A stretch of DNA of 64,000 nt, taken from Hippopus hippopus (Eukaryota > Mollusca > Bivalvia > Cardiida > Cardiidae). The DNA lies in contig OX328109.1 of assembly GCA_946811185.2 (NCBI GenBank), positions 42,268,129 to 42,332,128 on the forward strand, given 5' to 3'. The translations under genes were made by a program, and so were the position numbers. The notes under the pieces are model-generated. The model was not told the DNA's origin and did no database searches. It saw nothing but the letters and a program-made list of their open reading frames with translations. Position 1 is the first letter of the stretch. Each line of letters opens with the position of its first letter. Below, one piece after another: positions 23,701-37,500 of the stretch.

Positions 23701-26700
23701 TTTTTTGCTGCGAATTGACTTGTTGGTGTTTTTGTTGTTGTCGTCGTCATGCGGTTGTTGTTGTTGTCGTTTTTCATGTTGTTGAGGCGTGTTTTTGTAT
23801 GAGATTCCATATATAGTCTTCGTATTAATTTGAATACGATTTCACATAATCAAGGCATGTTATTGATCATATAACATCACTATATACCCTTGAATAATTC
23901 TGACACGAAACCTAAGATTACCTTAAGAGGCTCCGTAGCCCATTAAGGAAAAAACTATTGAAAAATAGTTTTCTTACAAATGTCGTTCTTTTTTATTCAT
24001 GGGTTGCAATTAAGTAATAAATATTTTTTGAAGTTGGGCGGTTTTTCATCGTTATTCATCGTTAACACGTTTGTCCTTTGGCAAGGAACTACACAGCCTG
24101 GTCGCAGTTCAAATCCAGGAAACAAGCGAATATGTGAGCTGCTGCCGTGATGTAACTGTAATACTTTTGAAAGCAGTGTAAAATACCATTCAAACAAACG
24201 AACGAAGCAAAGATAAACAAGAACAATCTCCCATTTTGGCGTGACGCACACTTATCTTTATTAAATCTTCTTCCTGGAAACAAGGTTACTCACAGAGCAC
24301 TCGACATTTGAATAATTTTGTTTCGTTTTTTTGTTATCCCCCAAACAATTCTATCAACTTACCCAATCAATTTAAACCTTTGTAGTGCAGAACTAGGTTT
24401 ACTTGCTTCTGCGGACGGTGTAGATCAAGATCAGACTGCACAGAACGTGCAGTCTGATCTTGGAGCTATCCTGTCCGCTTAGTGGATAGATTTTCTAACA
24501 AAACTAGCGCTGAAATTGTAACATCTGCATCTTTGGTTTTTACTGAGAATGCTGATGCGGACAGAGTAGATCAAGATCAGACTGCACAGAACGTGCAGTC
24601 TGATCGATGATCTACACTGTCCGCTTCTTTGCCAGATAGTTTGACGAAAAGCAGCTTTGAAGTTGCAATATCTGCCTCTTTAACCCTTTTACCGCACAAT
24701 ACCGACTTTTAACGACCCTGAGAAAGAAGCCTTTTGAAAACATTGTGGGAAAACATTGTGGGAAAAGGAGAAAATGCTGGTAACCAGCATTTTCTCCTTT
24801 TCGCACAATGTTTTCTACACTATCAAAAAAAAATGCACCATTTGAGCCATACTGAAATTGACATCTGCGAATGCTTTCAGTTTGGACATGACTAAAATTT
24901 TGTCGTAAGATAGAGGGTTAATACATATTGAGAATGTTTGTACGAACAGTGTTTATATAAATCAGACTGCCAAGAACATGCAGTCTGATCTTGGATCTTT
25001 ACTGGCCCTTTTTTTGTCAGATATTTTAAGGAAAGTGCTTTTGACACTGAATATCTGCGTCTTTGGTACTTACCCAGAATGTGAATTTTATTTGAGTCAT
25101 GCACTGTGAAAAGGGGCTTTAATGCATTTGTTGAAAGTATGGACCCATATCAGCCTGCGCAGTCCGGGCAGGCTGACAAGGGTCGAAACGTTTTGGCTCT
25201 TGGTAAATTTTCTGCATGTCTAAGAACCTTTGTACGTATCCCATGATTCAGTCGGTTGTTAGACAAAATAGATTTTATGGTCATGATTATGTGACGGCTT
25301 GGTATTTACAATGCATCACGAAAATGCATTATGTATCATGGGGATGCATTAAACACCCTCCCGCCTTTGCCAGAGCATGGCTGAAATATTAAGCTCTACA
25401 ATGACACGCAGCTATCGATGCAATTCCATTGTAAGTGTGGAACAAGATCAGCCTGCGCAAACGTGCACTCTGATCTTGATCTGCATACTCACTCAACATC
25501 TACGCATGGTAGAGGCCTTTGTTTACGCGGGATGGGACAGGGTATCTTCGATTGGTGGGAATGGATGTCTATAGCAGGTGGTATATCTGCAATTGACGGG
25601 ACGGGATATCTCCACTTGGTGGAACGGGATATCTTCGCTTGATGGGAAGGGATATCTTCGCTTGGTAGGATTTGATGTCTATTGTAGGTTGGATATCGGC
25701 AAAGGGCGGGACAGGATATCTTCGCTTGATGGGACGGGATTCTTCGCTTGATGGGACGGGATATCTATTGTAGGTTGGATATCGGCACAGGGCGGGACAG
25801 GATATCTTTGCTTGGTTTGACGGGTTTCCTCGCTCGGAAGGACGGGATATTTTCGCTTGGTGGAACGGGATATCTTCCCAATGGCGGGACGGGATATCGT
25901 CACTCAGTGGGACGGGATGTCTATGATGGATGGTATAGGATTTCTGCACAGGGTGGGATGGGATTTCGCCGCTTGGTGGGACGGGATATCTCAGCTAGGC
26001 GGGACGGGATTCTTTGCTTGGTGGAAAGGAATTTCAGCGCGGGATGGGACGGGATGTATATGATTGGTGGTATGGGATATCTTCAAAGGGGTGATATTGA
26101 ATATCTCCGCGGGAAGGGACGGGATATCTTGGCGGGTCGGGACAGGGTGTCTTCGCGGAAAATCTTAACAGGTGTAGTAAACCTCTAAAAACTTATAAAA
26201 CTGAATTTTAACGACCCGATAAACATCCTCTTGAAATGCAACTTAATCTAATCGTCTAGTAAATTCTTCCGGCGTTGAAATATTGTAAAATTTAGTAATA
26301 GGCTTCCAGGAGAACTGAACTCTTAACCTATTATAAATTGTAAGTTAAATGAAACTGTCAAGCCGATAGTAATAACGCAAATGTTGCTATTTTAAAGTTA
26401 TTGATTGGAGGTGGGAGGAGGATATCACCTTATCGGACAGTGTAGATCCAAGATCAGACTGCACATTCTGTGCAGTCTGATCTTGGATCTACACTGTCCG
26501 CAATAGGTCCTTGAGTCGCGTTTTGCAGCCGAATGGATTAAATAACATTTTCCCCTCTCTGCAAAATAACTTTAAAGCATCTTTAAATAAGTTCGTGCTG
26601 CTGTAATTTATGCAATACTTGGAAAATTTTCTGGGTTTTTTTTTATTATATTTTCCTGGAATTCGTTTTCTCATTAATTCGCAAACGTTCGTCTGCATTT

Positions 26701-29700
26701 TTTTTACCAGTTGACAAAATTTTAGACTCGTCCACTTTGACAGCATTTGCAGACGACAAATTAAATAGGCCTATTGTTCGAATGATGAAATTTGTCTTGG
26801 AACGGGTAGAAAACATCATGGGAAAAGAAAACAGTGCTGGTTACCAGCATTTTCTCCTTTTTTTCACTTTTTTTTTTTTTTTGAAAACTTCATCAGTGGC
26901 GTAAAGGGGTCGTTTGATAAAGAGTTACCGAAAACAAGTACTGTTTCCTCTCCCCACAATGTTTTTATACTCTTTTCAGAAGAAAATAAAATCCAATATT
27001 TGAGTGACCTTTAATTTGTCGTCTGCAAATGCTTTGAATTTAGACAAGTCTAAAACTCTAATAAAAGGCTAAGCCTGCTCTTAACTATCGAATTTCAGAT
27101 CCTACTCTCGCTACCATCAGCTCTTTGATCTGATATTCTTTCGACCCCAGTCGCTGAAATATGGCCTGCAACGCGCGAAAAGGGGTATTCGGACATTTGC
27201 GTAAAGTGTCGTCTCGGATCAGCCTGCGCAGTCCGCGTAGGCTAATCCGAGACGACACTTTCCGTTTTTATGTAATTTTCTATTTTGCGCGAGTCTACTG
27301 TAGCACAAAATCTAATGTAGTCGTAAAGTGCCGTCTCGGATCAGCCTGCGCAGACTGCGCAGGCTGATCCGAGACGACACTTTACGCAAATGTCCGAATG
27401 TCCCTTTTCGCGTGTTGCAAGCCATTTGTACTTAAACAACTGAGCTTGTATTTGCAAAGTCAAATAGATGTTGTGTGTTTTGTAAATTGACATACATACG
27501 CTCTGTAAACACTTGAAACGAAGTCGCAATGTTAAGTCGGCTGTGTTGAAGGGATTATTTAAAACGGCCATACATCGCACTTCCACGTCTACAAGTGCCT
27601 GTAAAGTAGTTCCGTGATACAAGAGGGAAAAAAAGCAGAATGGCTAAGTACAGACTGTATTATGAAAGATAAAAAATAGAACTTCAAATGACCCAAAAGT
27701 GCACAGGAAATAAATTAAAGAGCTTCAAAAAGAAGGCCATGGGCAAAATTCGGTTTTTGCAACTCAAAAATTCTTCTAAAACACTGATTAACACTACTAA
27801 ACATATTTTTCTTTGCAAGCGTAAAGAAGCTTGACAATTTACACCCTCAGCATCCTCAGGGCGACTCACTGACCTCTTGCGGACAGTGTAGATCAAGGTG
27901 AGACTGCACACATGGAACGTGCAGTCTGATCTTGAATCAACACTGTCCGATGAGGTGACACCCCACCCCCCCCCCCCCACAAAAAAAAAAACAAGATTGA
28001 AATAGTAACATTTGGGTTTTTACTATCGAGTTGAAAGTTTCATTTCACTTATTTAGCAAGGAGTTTTTGCGATTGGTTAACTGTATGACGGTTTTGCAAT
28101 CGCAGACTTCGTATTTTTACATAATATTGAGACCAGATATTACGTCATCGTATCAATTAAAATACGATCCGAATTTGGCCATGTGACATTTTCACAGGCC
28201 ATTTCGAGAATCTTTTGTGAAATCTAAAGATGCTACATATCAATTAACCCTTAGGCTGCTAAGCGCGACTCACTGACCTTTTGCGGACATTGTAGGTCAA
28301 GATCAGACTGCACAGAACGTGCAGTCTGATCTTGTATCTACACTGTCCGACAAGACGGTATTTTTTCTTCAAAGAATAAGATTGAAATAGCAGTTTTCGA
28401 CTTTTCACTATCGGTTTGAAAGTTTCATTGCACTTATTTAGCAGGATAAGGGTTAATTGATATACCATTCGCCTGGACGGATTCCACGGGGAGCTATTGC
28501 GCTACACCCGGCGTCAACATCGACATTAGCGTCGGCGTCGGCGTTAGCGTAGGAGTTGGCGTCCATATTTACGTTAAAGATTTACGTTAAAGTTCTTTCA
28601 GAGCTCACATTCTCCTAACCATTTGATGGATTTGGTTCATACTCGGTATGATGGTAGATAGGTGTCCAAAGTTTCTTTCAGCAATACCCGCGTCATGATC
28701 TTAAGGTCTAGGTCATATAGACTTAGATATTTTACATCAAAGTTTCACGTTGGTTTTTTTTTTAAGAGCTTGAATTTTCTAAATCATGCCATTTATTTGT
28801 TCCATATTTGGCTTGATGACAGATACAGGTTCAAACTTTCATTTAGCAATACCGTAGCTATACCCATGCCCAATATGTAAAAGTTAAATTCAAAGATTTT
28901 GAACTTTCACGTTGAAGTTTTTCTAGAGCTCCTATTTTCCAAACCGAATGATGTATTCGGTCCGTATGTAGTAAGATTATGGATATAGGTCCAGTTTAAT
29001 GCAGCTTTACCCCTACTCATGTCTCTGGCCAAAAGGTCAAGGTCGAGCTATTGCACGAACCCTGGCATCAGAGTTGGCGTTGGGTCTTCTGCCCTCGGTT
29101 AAGACCCTGTCGCTGTTTCAAGGCAATGCCACCCCGAACAAATAACTGTTCCTGGCGAGCTATGCTGTCTGATGACAGCTCTTGTTCTTGCACTTCTCTT
29201 TCTTATGTATAGACGTTTGCAAACTGTTGGTATACTATATTCAGTGAAAAGAAATCGAAGTTTGGCATTGTATTATTATAAAACTCTGACAAGCCCCCTT
29301 TAAAGAAGCGCATTGACTCTAGAAAAGATATACGAGTCGTACATGTCTTATTAGCCTTTTTACAAGACAACAAAATCGTAGGCTTGTCAGAATTGAAAGC
29401 AAATAACAAACTAAACGTGATTAAATGATTGGTTTTGCTGTAAATAGAGCGAAAACACATTGTGGGAAAAGGAGAAAATGCTGGTCACCAGCATTTTCTC
29501 CTTTTCCCACAGTGTTTTTAAAAGCATCTTTCCCCTTGATTTTAGGAAAAACTCCGGGTTGTTTGGTAAAGGGTTAAGCTAGTGGTGCCCGTTGTGTTTC
29601 CAGTAACCGTCCTTGTTGTTACGAGATGTATAATTGGCTGCCAGTTTAGTGTCTTATTACAGGCCCAAAGGCTGCCTGAATCTTTAAAGATAACAGGATA

Positions 29701-32700
29701 TCAGATTTTACCGCGCTTTGATGTACGATAACGTCAAAACAACGTAGAATTATAAAAGATGTCTCTACATGTATGATTTGAATGATCGATATAAATTCAG
29801 TATACTGTTAAGAGAATAGAATGCGAGTGTGCCAGTCAGGGTTAGTATTCACTGATCAGAAAGTAAATTCTAATTTTGAATTTCTAAGACTATAACTCTG
29901 ATTGTCTCAGCCTATATTCAGTTGGGTCTTTTGACTTTGTGTACAACCGGAAGCACCGGTCGCATTACCGGCAGCAAAATGTATTTCCGCGGTGAAAAGT
30001 AGATCTCTATAGCCATTTATGGAAGTCAGTGTTTCATATATGTGTGGAATGACTTTGTTATACACTCATAATTATATATTTTTTTGTTGTTGTTTGTTTT
30101 TCCTTGGACTCCAATTATCAAAGGGTATACTTAAATACTTCTCGTCCATTGGTTACGATAAGGCGGTGCAGTGACGGGACAATTAGCCAGGCTTTAATCC
30201 TCTGCTGTGTCCAGCATTTTCTGCATTTCCCACAATGTTTTCTACCCTTTTTCGCTATAGCTGGATGTAATGGCTTTTGACCTACTTCTTGGTACTGATA
30301 AAAATGAATAGATAGTAATTTGCAATTGGTAAAAATGTGCACATGTTTATTTAACGGGCCCTTGCTGCCATACTTTCTGGCACATTTTTGAACCCTCTAT
30401 TTACAAGCATTGCTTCCGCTAATCTATGCCCCGGTGCCTTGATTCATACCATATCAAATTAACGTAATAAAGAATGGTCGTTTTCTTGTTCTATTAGGAA
30501 ATTTAGTATTTCACAAGCGTAACCTAGTAACCTAACACTACTTGTCAACAAAATGAAAAACGGTGAGGCAAAAGAGGCAGTTGCTCGTGAGGTTGCTTTT
30601 AATTACTTTACTTTATATTGAGCCACAAAAGAGTTTCAATATTCATATTTCAGTATCCATTACGCCGTCTATCTTTTTTTAAAAAGATATTTCTTTTTTA
30701 GAAAAATTCATAGTTTGAGCTATAACTACGTTGTCGTCTGCAAGTGCTTCCAATTTTGACTCGTCTCAAATTTTGTCTTTGACGAGGCAAAGAGTTAACT
30801 CTCTAAATAACAAAAATGAAATTTTCTGTTCTGTAGTAAAAACCCTAATATTGCTATTTCAAAAATATGTTTCAGGGAATAATATCCCCTTCTCGGACAG
30901 TGTAGATCCAAGATCAGACTGCACGATCTGTGCAGTCTGATCTTGATCTACACTGTCCGCAAAAGGTCAGTGAGTCGCGCTTAGCAGCTTAAGAGTTAAC
31001 GCCGTAATGACAAATGTAGAATCCGTGCGGCGGTGTGACACCAATTATGTACATTCCTATGTATTCTGATCCGCTAGGTGTTTGTAGGGCTTCTGTACTT
31101 TTGATGTAGATTGTTTTTCGGGTTTTGAAGCCTTAGAGAGTTTCGGGGACGAGAAGGACACAGGCAGAGACTGGCTGACTGAGAGAAAGGCAGACAGACG
31201 GACGGACGAATGCACAGGCAGACTGGCGGAAAGACAAACAGAGAAAGAGAGAGAGAGAGAGATGACACAAATTCCATGTATTCCTAAACATTCTGATATT
31301 TTGTAAATGTGCTGAGACCAGTAGATCAGTCCATAACGACGACGTTTGTGTGGAAAGCAGCCAGTGGTTTTGAAATATTGTTGTGCTAGGTCCTTGTTGA
31401 AGAAACTGTTTGAAAGCAATAATGTGTGAACTGATATGACTGAGTAGGACGGCTTTTGAAAACATTGCCGTAGATAGAAGAAATGCTGCTGACGAGCAGT
31501 TTTCTGTTTTACCACCATGTTTCTACCATTCAAAGACGAATCCCGTCATTTGAGAGCCGAGGCCCGGTAGCTCAGTCGGTATCGTGCAGGACTTGAGAAC
31601 AGGGGTTTGCTGGTGCGATTCCCGGCTCGGCCAATTTCTTTCCGAGGAATGATGATTGTCATTGCTACAGGATTCATTCGTCTCCCACCGCTGACCATTG
31701 TCTCGACAATGGTGATGGTAAAAAGAGACTCCAGGAAAGCATGCATAGGTGCACTGGCCGCCGCGATATAATTGAAATAATATTGAAAACGGTGTTAAAA
31801 ACCAAACAATCAACCAAACGTCATTTGAGCCACGTATCATTTGTATTCTTCAAATATTTTTAGTATGAACAAGTCTAACATACTCTGATAGATAGAGGAT
31901 ATTTGTATTTTTCGGTGAAAGATCGAAATTTATTTCATCGAGTAAACATCATCGGTAATATTTTCACGAGTGGCTCAGCCACGATTGAAAATATTACCGA
32001 TGGTGTTCACGAGATGAAATAAATTTCGATCTTTCACCGAAAAATACAAATATTCTATTTATTTCATGCTTTTAACCCTTTCTCGGAGAAACTTTATCAA
32101 AATCCAGTACAGTTCTTTTCAGTTATTCCCCGTGGCGTACCCCCTCCACATAGCAACGCATTACAATATTACGTCAAGCGCGAGAAAAGTAAGGTAAATG
32201 ACGTCATATTTCAATCTCGGTTGTGAGTCACGCGCATTTTACCTAGGTAACTAGAATATAAAAATCGGTATTTTCACTGGTCGTACCCGTGGAATATCGA
32301 AAAATATTTTCACTGCTATTTCTCGATATCCTACCGGAAAGCATGAAATAAAGCGTCATATTACGAATTATGACAACCATGCACTGTGAAAAGGGGGTTA
32401 TGCATCTGCAAAAAGTATCGACCCATATCAGCCTGCGCAGTCCGCGCAGACTGACATGGGTCGACACTTTTTGCAATATGTAAATTTTCTGCATGTCCAA
32501 GGACCATTTCGTTCCGTGATTATTCGTTTTTCAAACAAAATAAATTTTATGGATCCATAATTATGTGATGACTTGCATCGTGTAATGCATCACAGAGATG
32601 CTTATATTTTTGAAGAGACTTACACGAAAATACGTCAAAGCTCAAAATATATTCAATTTTTACATCGCAATAAAACATTAGATAAATATAATCAAATGTT

Positions 32701-34484
32701 TATAAATATTCATTTTTATACCGCAATAAAACATTGAGTAGAGTTTCATACGCGCAGATTTTCTCGACGTTTTACAATCATGTAATCCTGAATGATGGAC
32801 GCCGTAAAAATACTTTTACGACATCTTCTGAAAATTTGTGATAAAACGACTTCCGTTTCGGTTGTTTTTTTCTTCTGAAATAAAAGTGTCTCCGAATATG
32901 CGTCTACTTCTCTTATAACTTTAGCCCTTTTCCACACAATCCCGATTTTTAAAGTCCCTGAAGGAGAAGCCTTTTGAAAACATTGTGGGAAAAGGAGAAA
33001 ATGCTGGTTACCAGCATTTTATCCTTTTCCCACAATGTTTTCTATCCTATCAAAAACAGAAATTATCGTTTTACCAACATTTAATCTGTCGTCTGCGAAT
33101 GTTCTCAATTTGGTCAAGTCCAAAATTTTGCCGTTTTGTATAGAGTTAGGTAATGCATCTCCTAAAAGAAATTAACCCAATACTAGTAAGCTGATGGAAC
33201 GGGGAAATTCGTTTTGGAAATTTACAACAGCTGTTTGTTTTTTTCCTACTGACCGAAATAACTTATCAATCTAACTTTTTACCAGAGGACAAAATTTTAG
33301 ACTTGTTCTAATTGAAAGCGTTTGAAGACTAGATAGATGGTGCACAGTTGATGGGATTTGTCTTTAAAGGGGTAAAAAGAAAAATACATTGTGGGAAAGA
33401 GAGAAAATGCTGGTTACCAGCATTTTCTCTCTTTCTTAAAATGTTTTCCAAAGCCTTCTGCCTCTGGTTCGTTTACCATATCCTGATAAATAAGTTGTAT
33501 ATTACTATCAAGCCCGTGGTAAAAACCCGAAAATATTATTTCAAAAAAAAATTATCTCCTTATCGGACAGTGTAGATCCAAGATCAGACTGCACGTTCTG
33601 TGCAGTCTGATCTTGATCTACACTGTCCGCAAAATGTCAGTGAGTCGCGCTTAACAGCCTTAGGGTTTAAAGACTGGAGTATTTGATTAACACCGTCAAC
33701 GTCATAGGCGAAAACAAGGGCTTTTGCGGACGGCATGGATCAAGATCAGACTGCACAGAACGTGCTGTCTGATCTTGGATCTATACCGTCCACTTGTTTA
33801 GTCAAGCCTGTGAAATTTAAAACCTTTTTAAGTTTCAGTGGATTGTAATTTAGCTATCGAAAGAGGTCGATTTTATATATTTGGCGCTGAAAGAGTGAAT
33901 GGTTAACTTTTCCCATACTATAGACGACACCTAAAGCTCTTGTGGACACTGTAGATCAAGATCAGACTGCACAGAACGTGCAGTCTGATCTCTGATCTAC
34001 ACTGTCCACTGCCATATTCTAGATTAAGACCGAGCTGTCTCTTGATCTTGCAGTGGAAATGTATTTTTAGCCTTTGAGAAAATGCCATTTATTTATTCAG
34101 CAGTGAAAGGTTTAAAGGTTAGGAATAAACATGACCCATGCGAAAGAATTGTCTGAAAATTCGCCGTCACCGAGGGACTTCACGAAGATAGAGTTTCAAT
34201 ATTCCAAACAGATTTTAGCGCAAACTCACTAATGGCTTTTCAAACTGGTTTTTGCCCCTTTAGTTCTGTTGTCGGATTATCCTTAATCCCTTAGACTGCT
34301 AAGTGCGACTCCATGTGTTTTTCGTGGACATTGCAGTCTAAGATAAGTTGCAGTCTGGTCTTTGATCTACACGGCCTGATCTTAACGACGAAATGATTTT
34401 TGAAATAGAAATATTTGGGATTTCAGCATGATCGTTCATTTTCATTTATTTATTTATTTATTTATTACTATCTCCTAATTTTTA

Positions 34485-34521
<37 letters not shown>

Positions 34522-37500
34522 ATTAACTCTTTGAATCCATACCAATCAATTTCTTAGTTTTGAAACCCAGAGGAAGAACACATTGTTGGGAAAGGAGAAA
34601 ATGCTGGTAACCAGCATTTTCTCCTTTTCCTGCAATGTTCTCTTTCCATTTTTTAGACAAAATTCCATCATTTGAGCCACGTTTGATTTGTTGTCGGTCG
34701 ACATCGACAATTCTAGAACTTTGTCTACTGCAAAAGAACTAAGAAATAGATCTAGTGGCTATCCCCATCTCGTTTCTGTATTGATAACGTTATTTTCTAC
34801 AATGACATAAATCATAGTGTCACGCAGAACACATTATTTTGCCTCGTAGCATACAATTCGTTAAAAGTATTATGATGAAAAGTGAAAGTTCTTGTGGCGA
34901 GGTTTTTTTTTTTATTATTCCACAAAATTTTCAAAACATGTTGATTATCCAAACTTAACAAGAACGTTTACGGAGTACATCTGCAGCAATTTTTTTTACG
35001 TGGGTTTAGAGATTAATTGATTCGTGACGTCATAGAATATGAACGTCATCAGGACTTACCTAGGCTACCTTGTTCTTTCTGGAAAATTAAATAACCAGTG
35101 CTGTGGCAAAAGGGGGTTTAATGCATCGTAAAATTCATTTTGTTTAACCACAGACTTAATCATTGGGTTAGACTGGCCCTTTGACTTGCAGAAAATTGCC
35201 CAATAGCAAAAAGTTTCGACTCAGGTCAGCCTGCGCGGACTGCGCAGGCTGACCTTGTCGATACTTTTTGCAGATGCATTAAACCAAATTTTAACAGAGC
35301 TTGGCTCAATACTAAAGGTGTCTTTTTTTAACCCTTTACCACCAGCAGACGATTATCCAAATTAGTTTGCCAATGCTAAAAGTCGACTGCTTCAAAAGTG
35401 CTTTCAGGAAGTTTTGAGGTTAATTAATTCGTGACGTCATTGAGCGTATCCAGAGCGTCATCGGGACTTAACTAGACCGGCTCATTCTCTAGTACATGAA
35501 TTGTATTGGTTTTGGGGATTAGCCTACTCGGCGTATGCTACCCTTTGCCTCCTGCAGGCGAGTAATTTCGACATTCAGCAGACGGCATTTGAATACATTT
35601 TTGCCGAAAATGATTTGACCATGCTCTGGCCAAAAGCGGGTTTCATGCATTCCCGTGATGCATGATATCTAGCAAATCATCTCATAATTATGGATCTATA
35701 AAATCCATTTTATCTGACGACCGACAAAATCTTGAGACGAAATGATCCTTTGAAATGCGGAAAATTTGTGAAACGCAAAAAGTTTCGACTCAGGCGGACT
35801 GCGCATGCTAATATGAGTCGTTACTCTTTGCAGATGCATTAAGCCCCCTTTTCACAGAGCATGGTTCATTTAGAAATCGCTAATTATGAACAGCTTCTCT
35901 TTGCACAACCATAATAGTCACCTGCACTGAAGTCAATTAGTAATCAACATCAAGTTTGTTTTTTTTCCAAACCCGTCTTCTTCAAGTTGATCATGACGCT
36001 TAAAGATGAGTTATTCATTCGTGACGTCACTGAATATAAATTCACGAGATTATTCATTCTTGACGTCACTAAATAGAAAAAAATATGTGTTAATTCATTC
36101 GTGATGTCACTGAATATAAATTCATGAGTTAATTCATTCGTGACGTCACTGAATATAAATTGTCACAAGAGCTTCGCTAAACTACATTATTCTGTTAAGA
36201 AAGTGGTGGGGTTTATGTTATCGTAGTAACCTTTTACCACACAATCCTGCGTTTTAATGACCTTGTGGATGACAGCTTTTGAAAACATTGTGGGAAAAGG
36301 AGGAAATGCTGGTAACCAGCATTTTCTCCTTTGCCCAAAATATTTCAACACTTTCAAAGACAAATTTCAGAATTTGAGCCACATAAAATTTGTCGTCTGC
36401 AGACTCCTTCATTTTGGACAAGTCTAAAATTTTGTCGCGTGGTAAAGGGTTGAATGCAATAAATGTAGTTCAAACGACAAACTTCAAGAGCGTGAATACT
36501 TTCCGGGCCCTAGGCTAAAATAAGGGCTTTTGTGAAAGACATAGATCAAGATCAGACTGCATCTGAAAGACATACATAGGGTATATAAATTCAGGGGGAA
36601 AACATCATAATAAATTATAAAACGTTCTTGTATTTGCAGCTTGTATATCAAAGCACATAAAAAGATTCGCATTTGTGACCGCCGGTGCCACGTTCAACAT
36701 CGGCCTCCTGATTGTTCTGTGGTTATGGAAACCCGTACCAAGCGATATACCAAATTTCTTTGTGGTTGCGGCATGTCTGGGATTGTGTGACGCTATATGG
36801 CAAACCCAGACCTACAGTAAGTAGTACATGTGATTTATAATTATGTGGGTTACAAAGTTGGTTTATTGGTCAAATACTGTTGTCAATTTTGGATCCCATG
36901 GCTACGGTATATCTGGGACTGTGTGACGCCATCAGGCAGATCCAGACCTACAGAATATTTGTTATAATCATGTGGATTACAAAGTTTATTTATTAATCAA
37001 ATATTGTTGCCATTGTTGGGGTCCGTGGTTGCAGCATGTCTGGGCCTGAGTTACGCGATCAGGCAAACCCAGACCTACTTTCAGTAACTGCGATTTATAA
37101 TAATGTGGGTTACAAAGTCGGTTTGTTGGTCAAATATTTTTGCGAACGCTGGGTTCCATGGCTACGGCATATCTGAGACTTTGTAACACCATCAAACAGA
37201 TCCAGATTTACACGGTTTTTTTTTTTATAATTACCCGGGTAATCAAGTTAATGCCAGTATTAGGGTCCGTGGTTGTAGTTTGACACGGGCTATGTGAAGC
37301 CGTATGGCTAACCCAGACCCACAGTATGAGTTTGTTATACTGGTTACTAAGGTGGTTTTGTTTGTCAGTGGGACCTGTGGTTGCAGCTTGTCTGGGGTTG
37401 TGTGCTTCAGTCTGGTAGTTCCAGAATTACAGGAAGTATTTTGTCAAAATTTTTCGAGTTACTAAAATATTTTTTACCCTTATGGGGGCACGTTGTTGTG

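Noticed and set aside
25569..26188. 126-codon minus and 146-codon plus frames
   Set aside because: Translation of a 23-bp minisatellite; compositionally biased on both strands.
31555..31630. Functional tRNA gene
   Set aside because: Head of a SINE with a defined 11-bp target duplication; tRNA stems incomplete.
1184..33629. CRISPR-like array from the recurring 66-bp hairpin
   Set aside because: Copies are kilobases apart, in both orientations, each with its own MITE flanks; the genome is eukaryotic.
36893..37212. Alternative cassette exons of the UNC93-like gene
   Set aside because: The copies begin in mid-exon without a splice acceptor, and most lost the donor.
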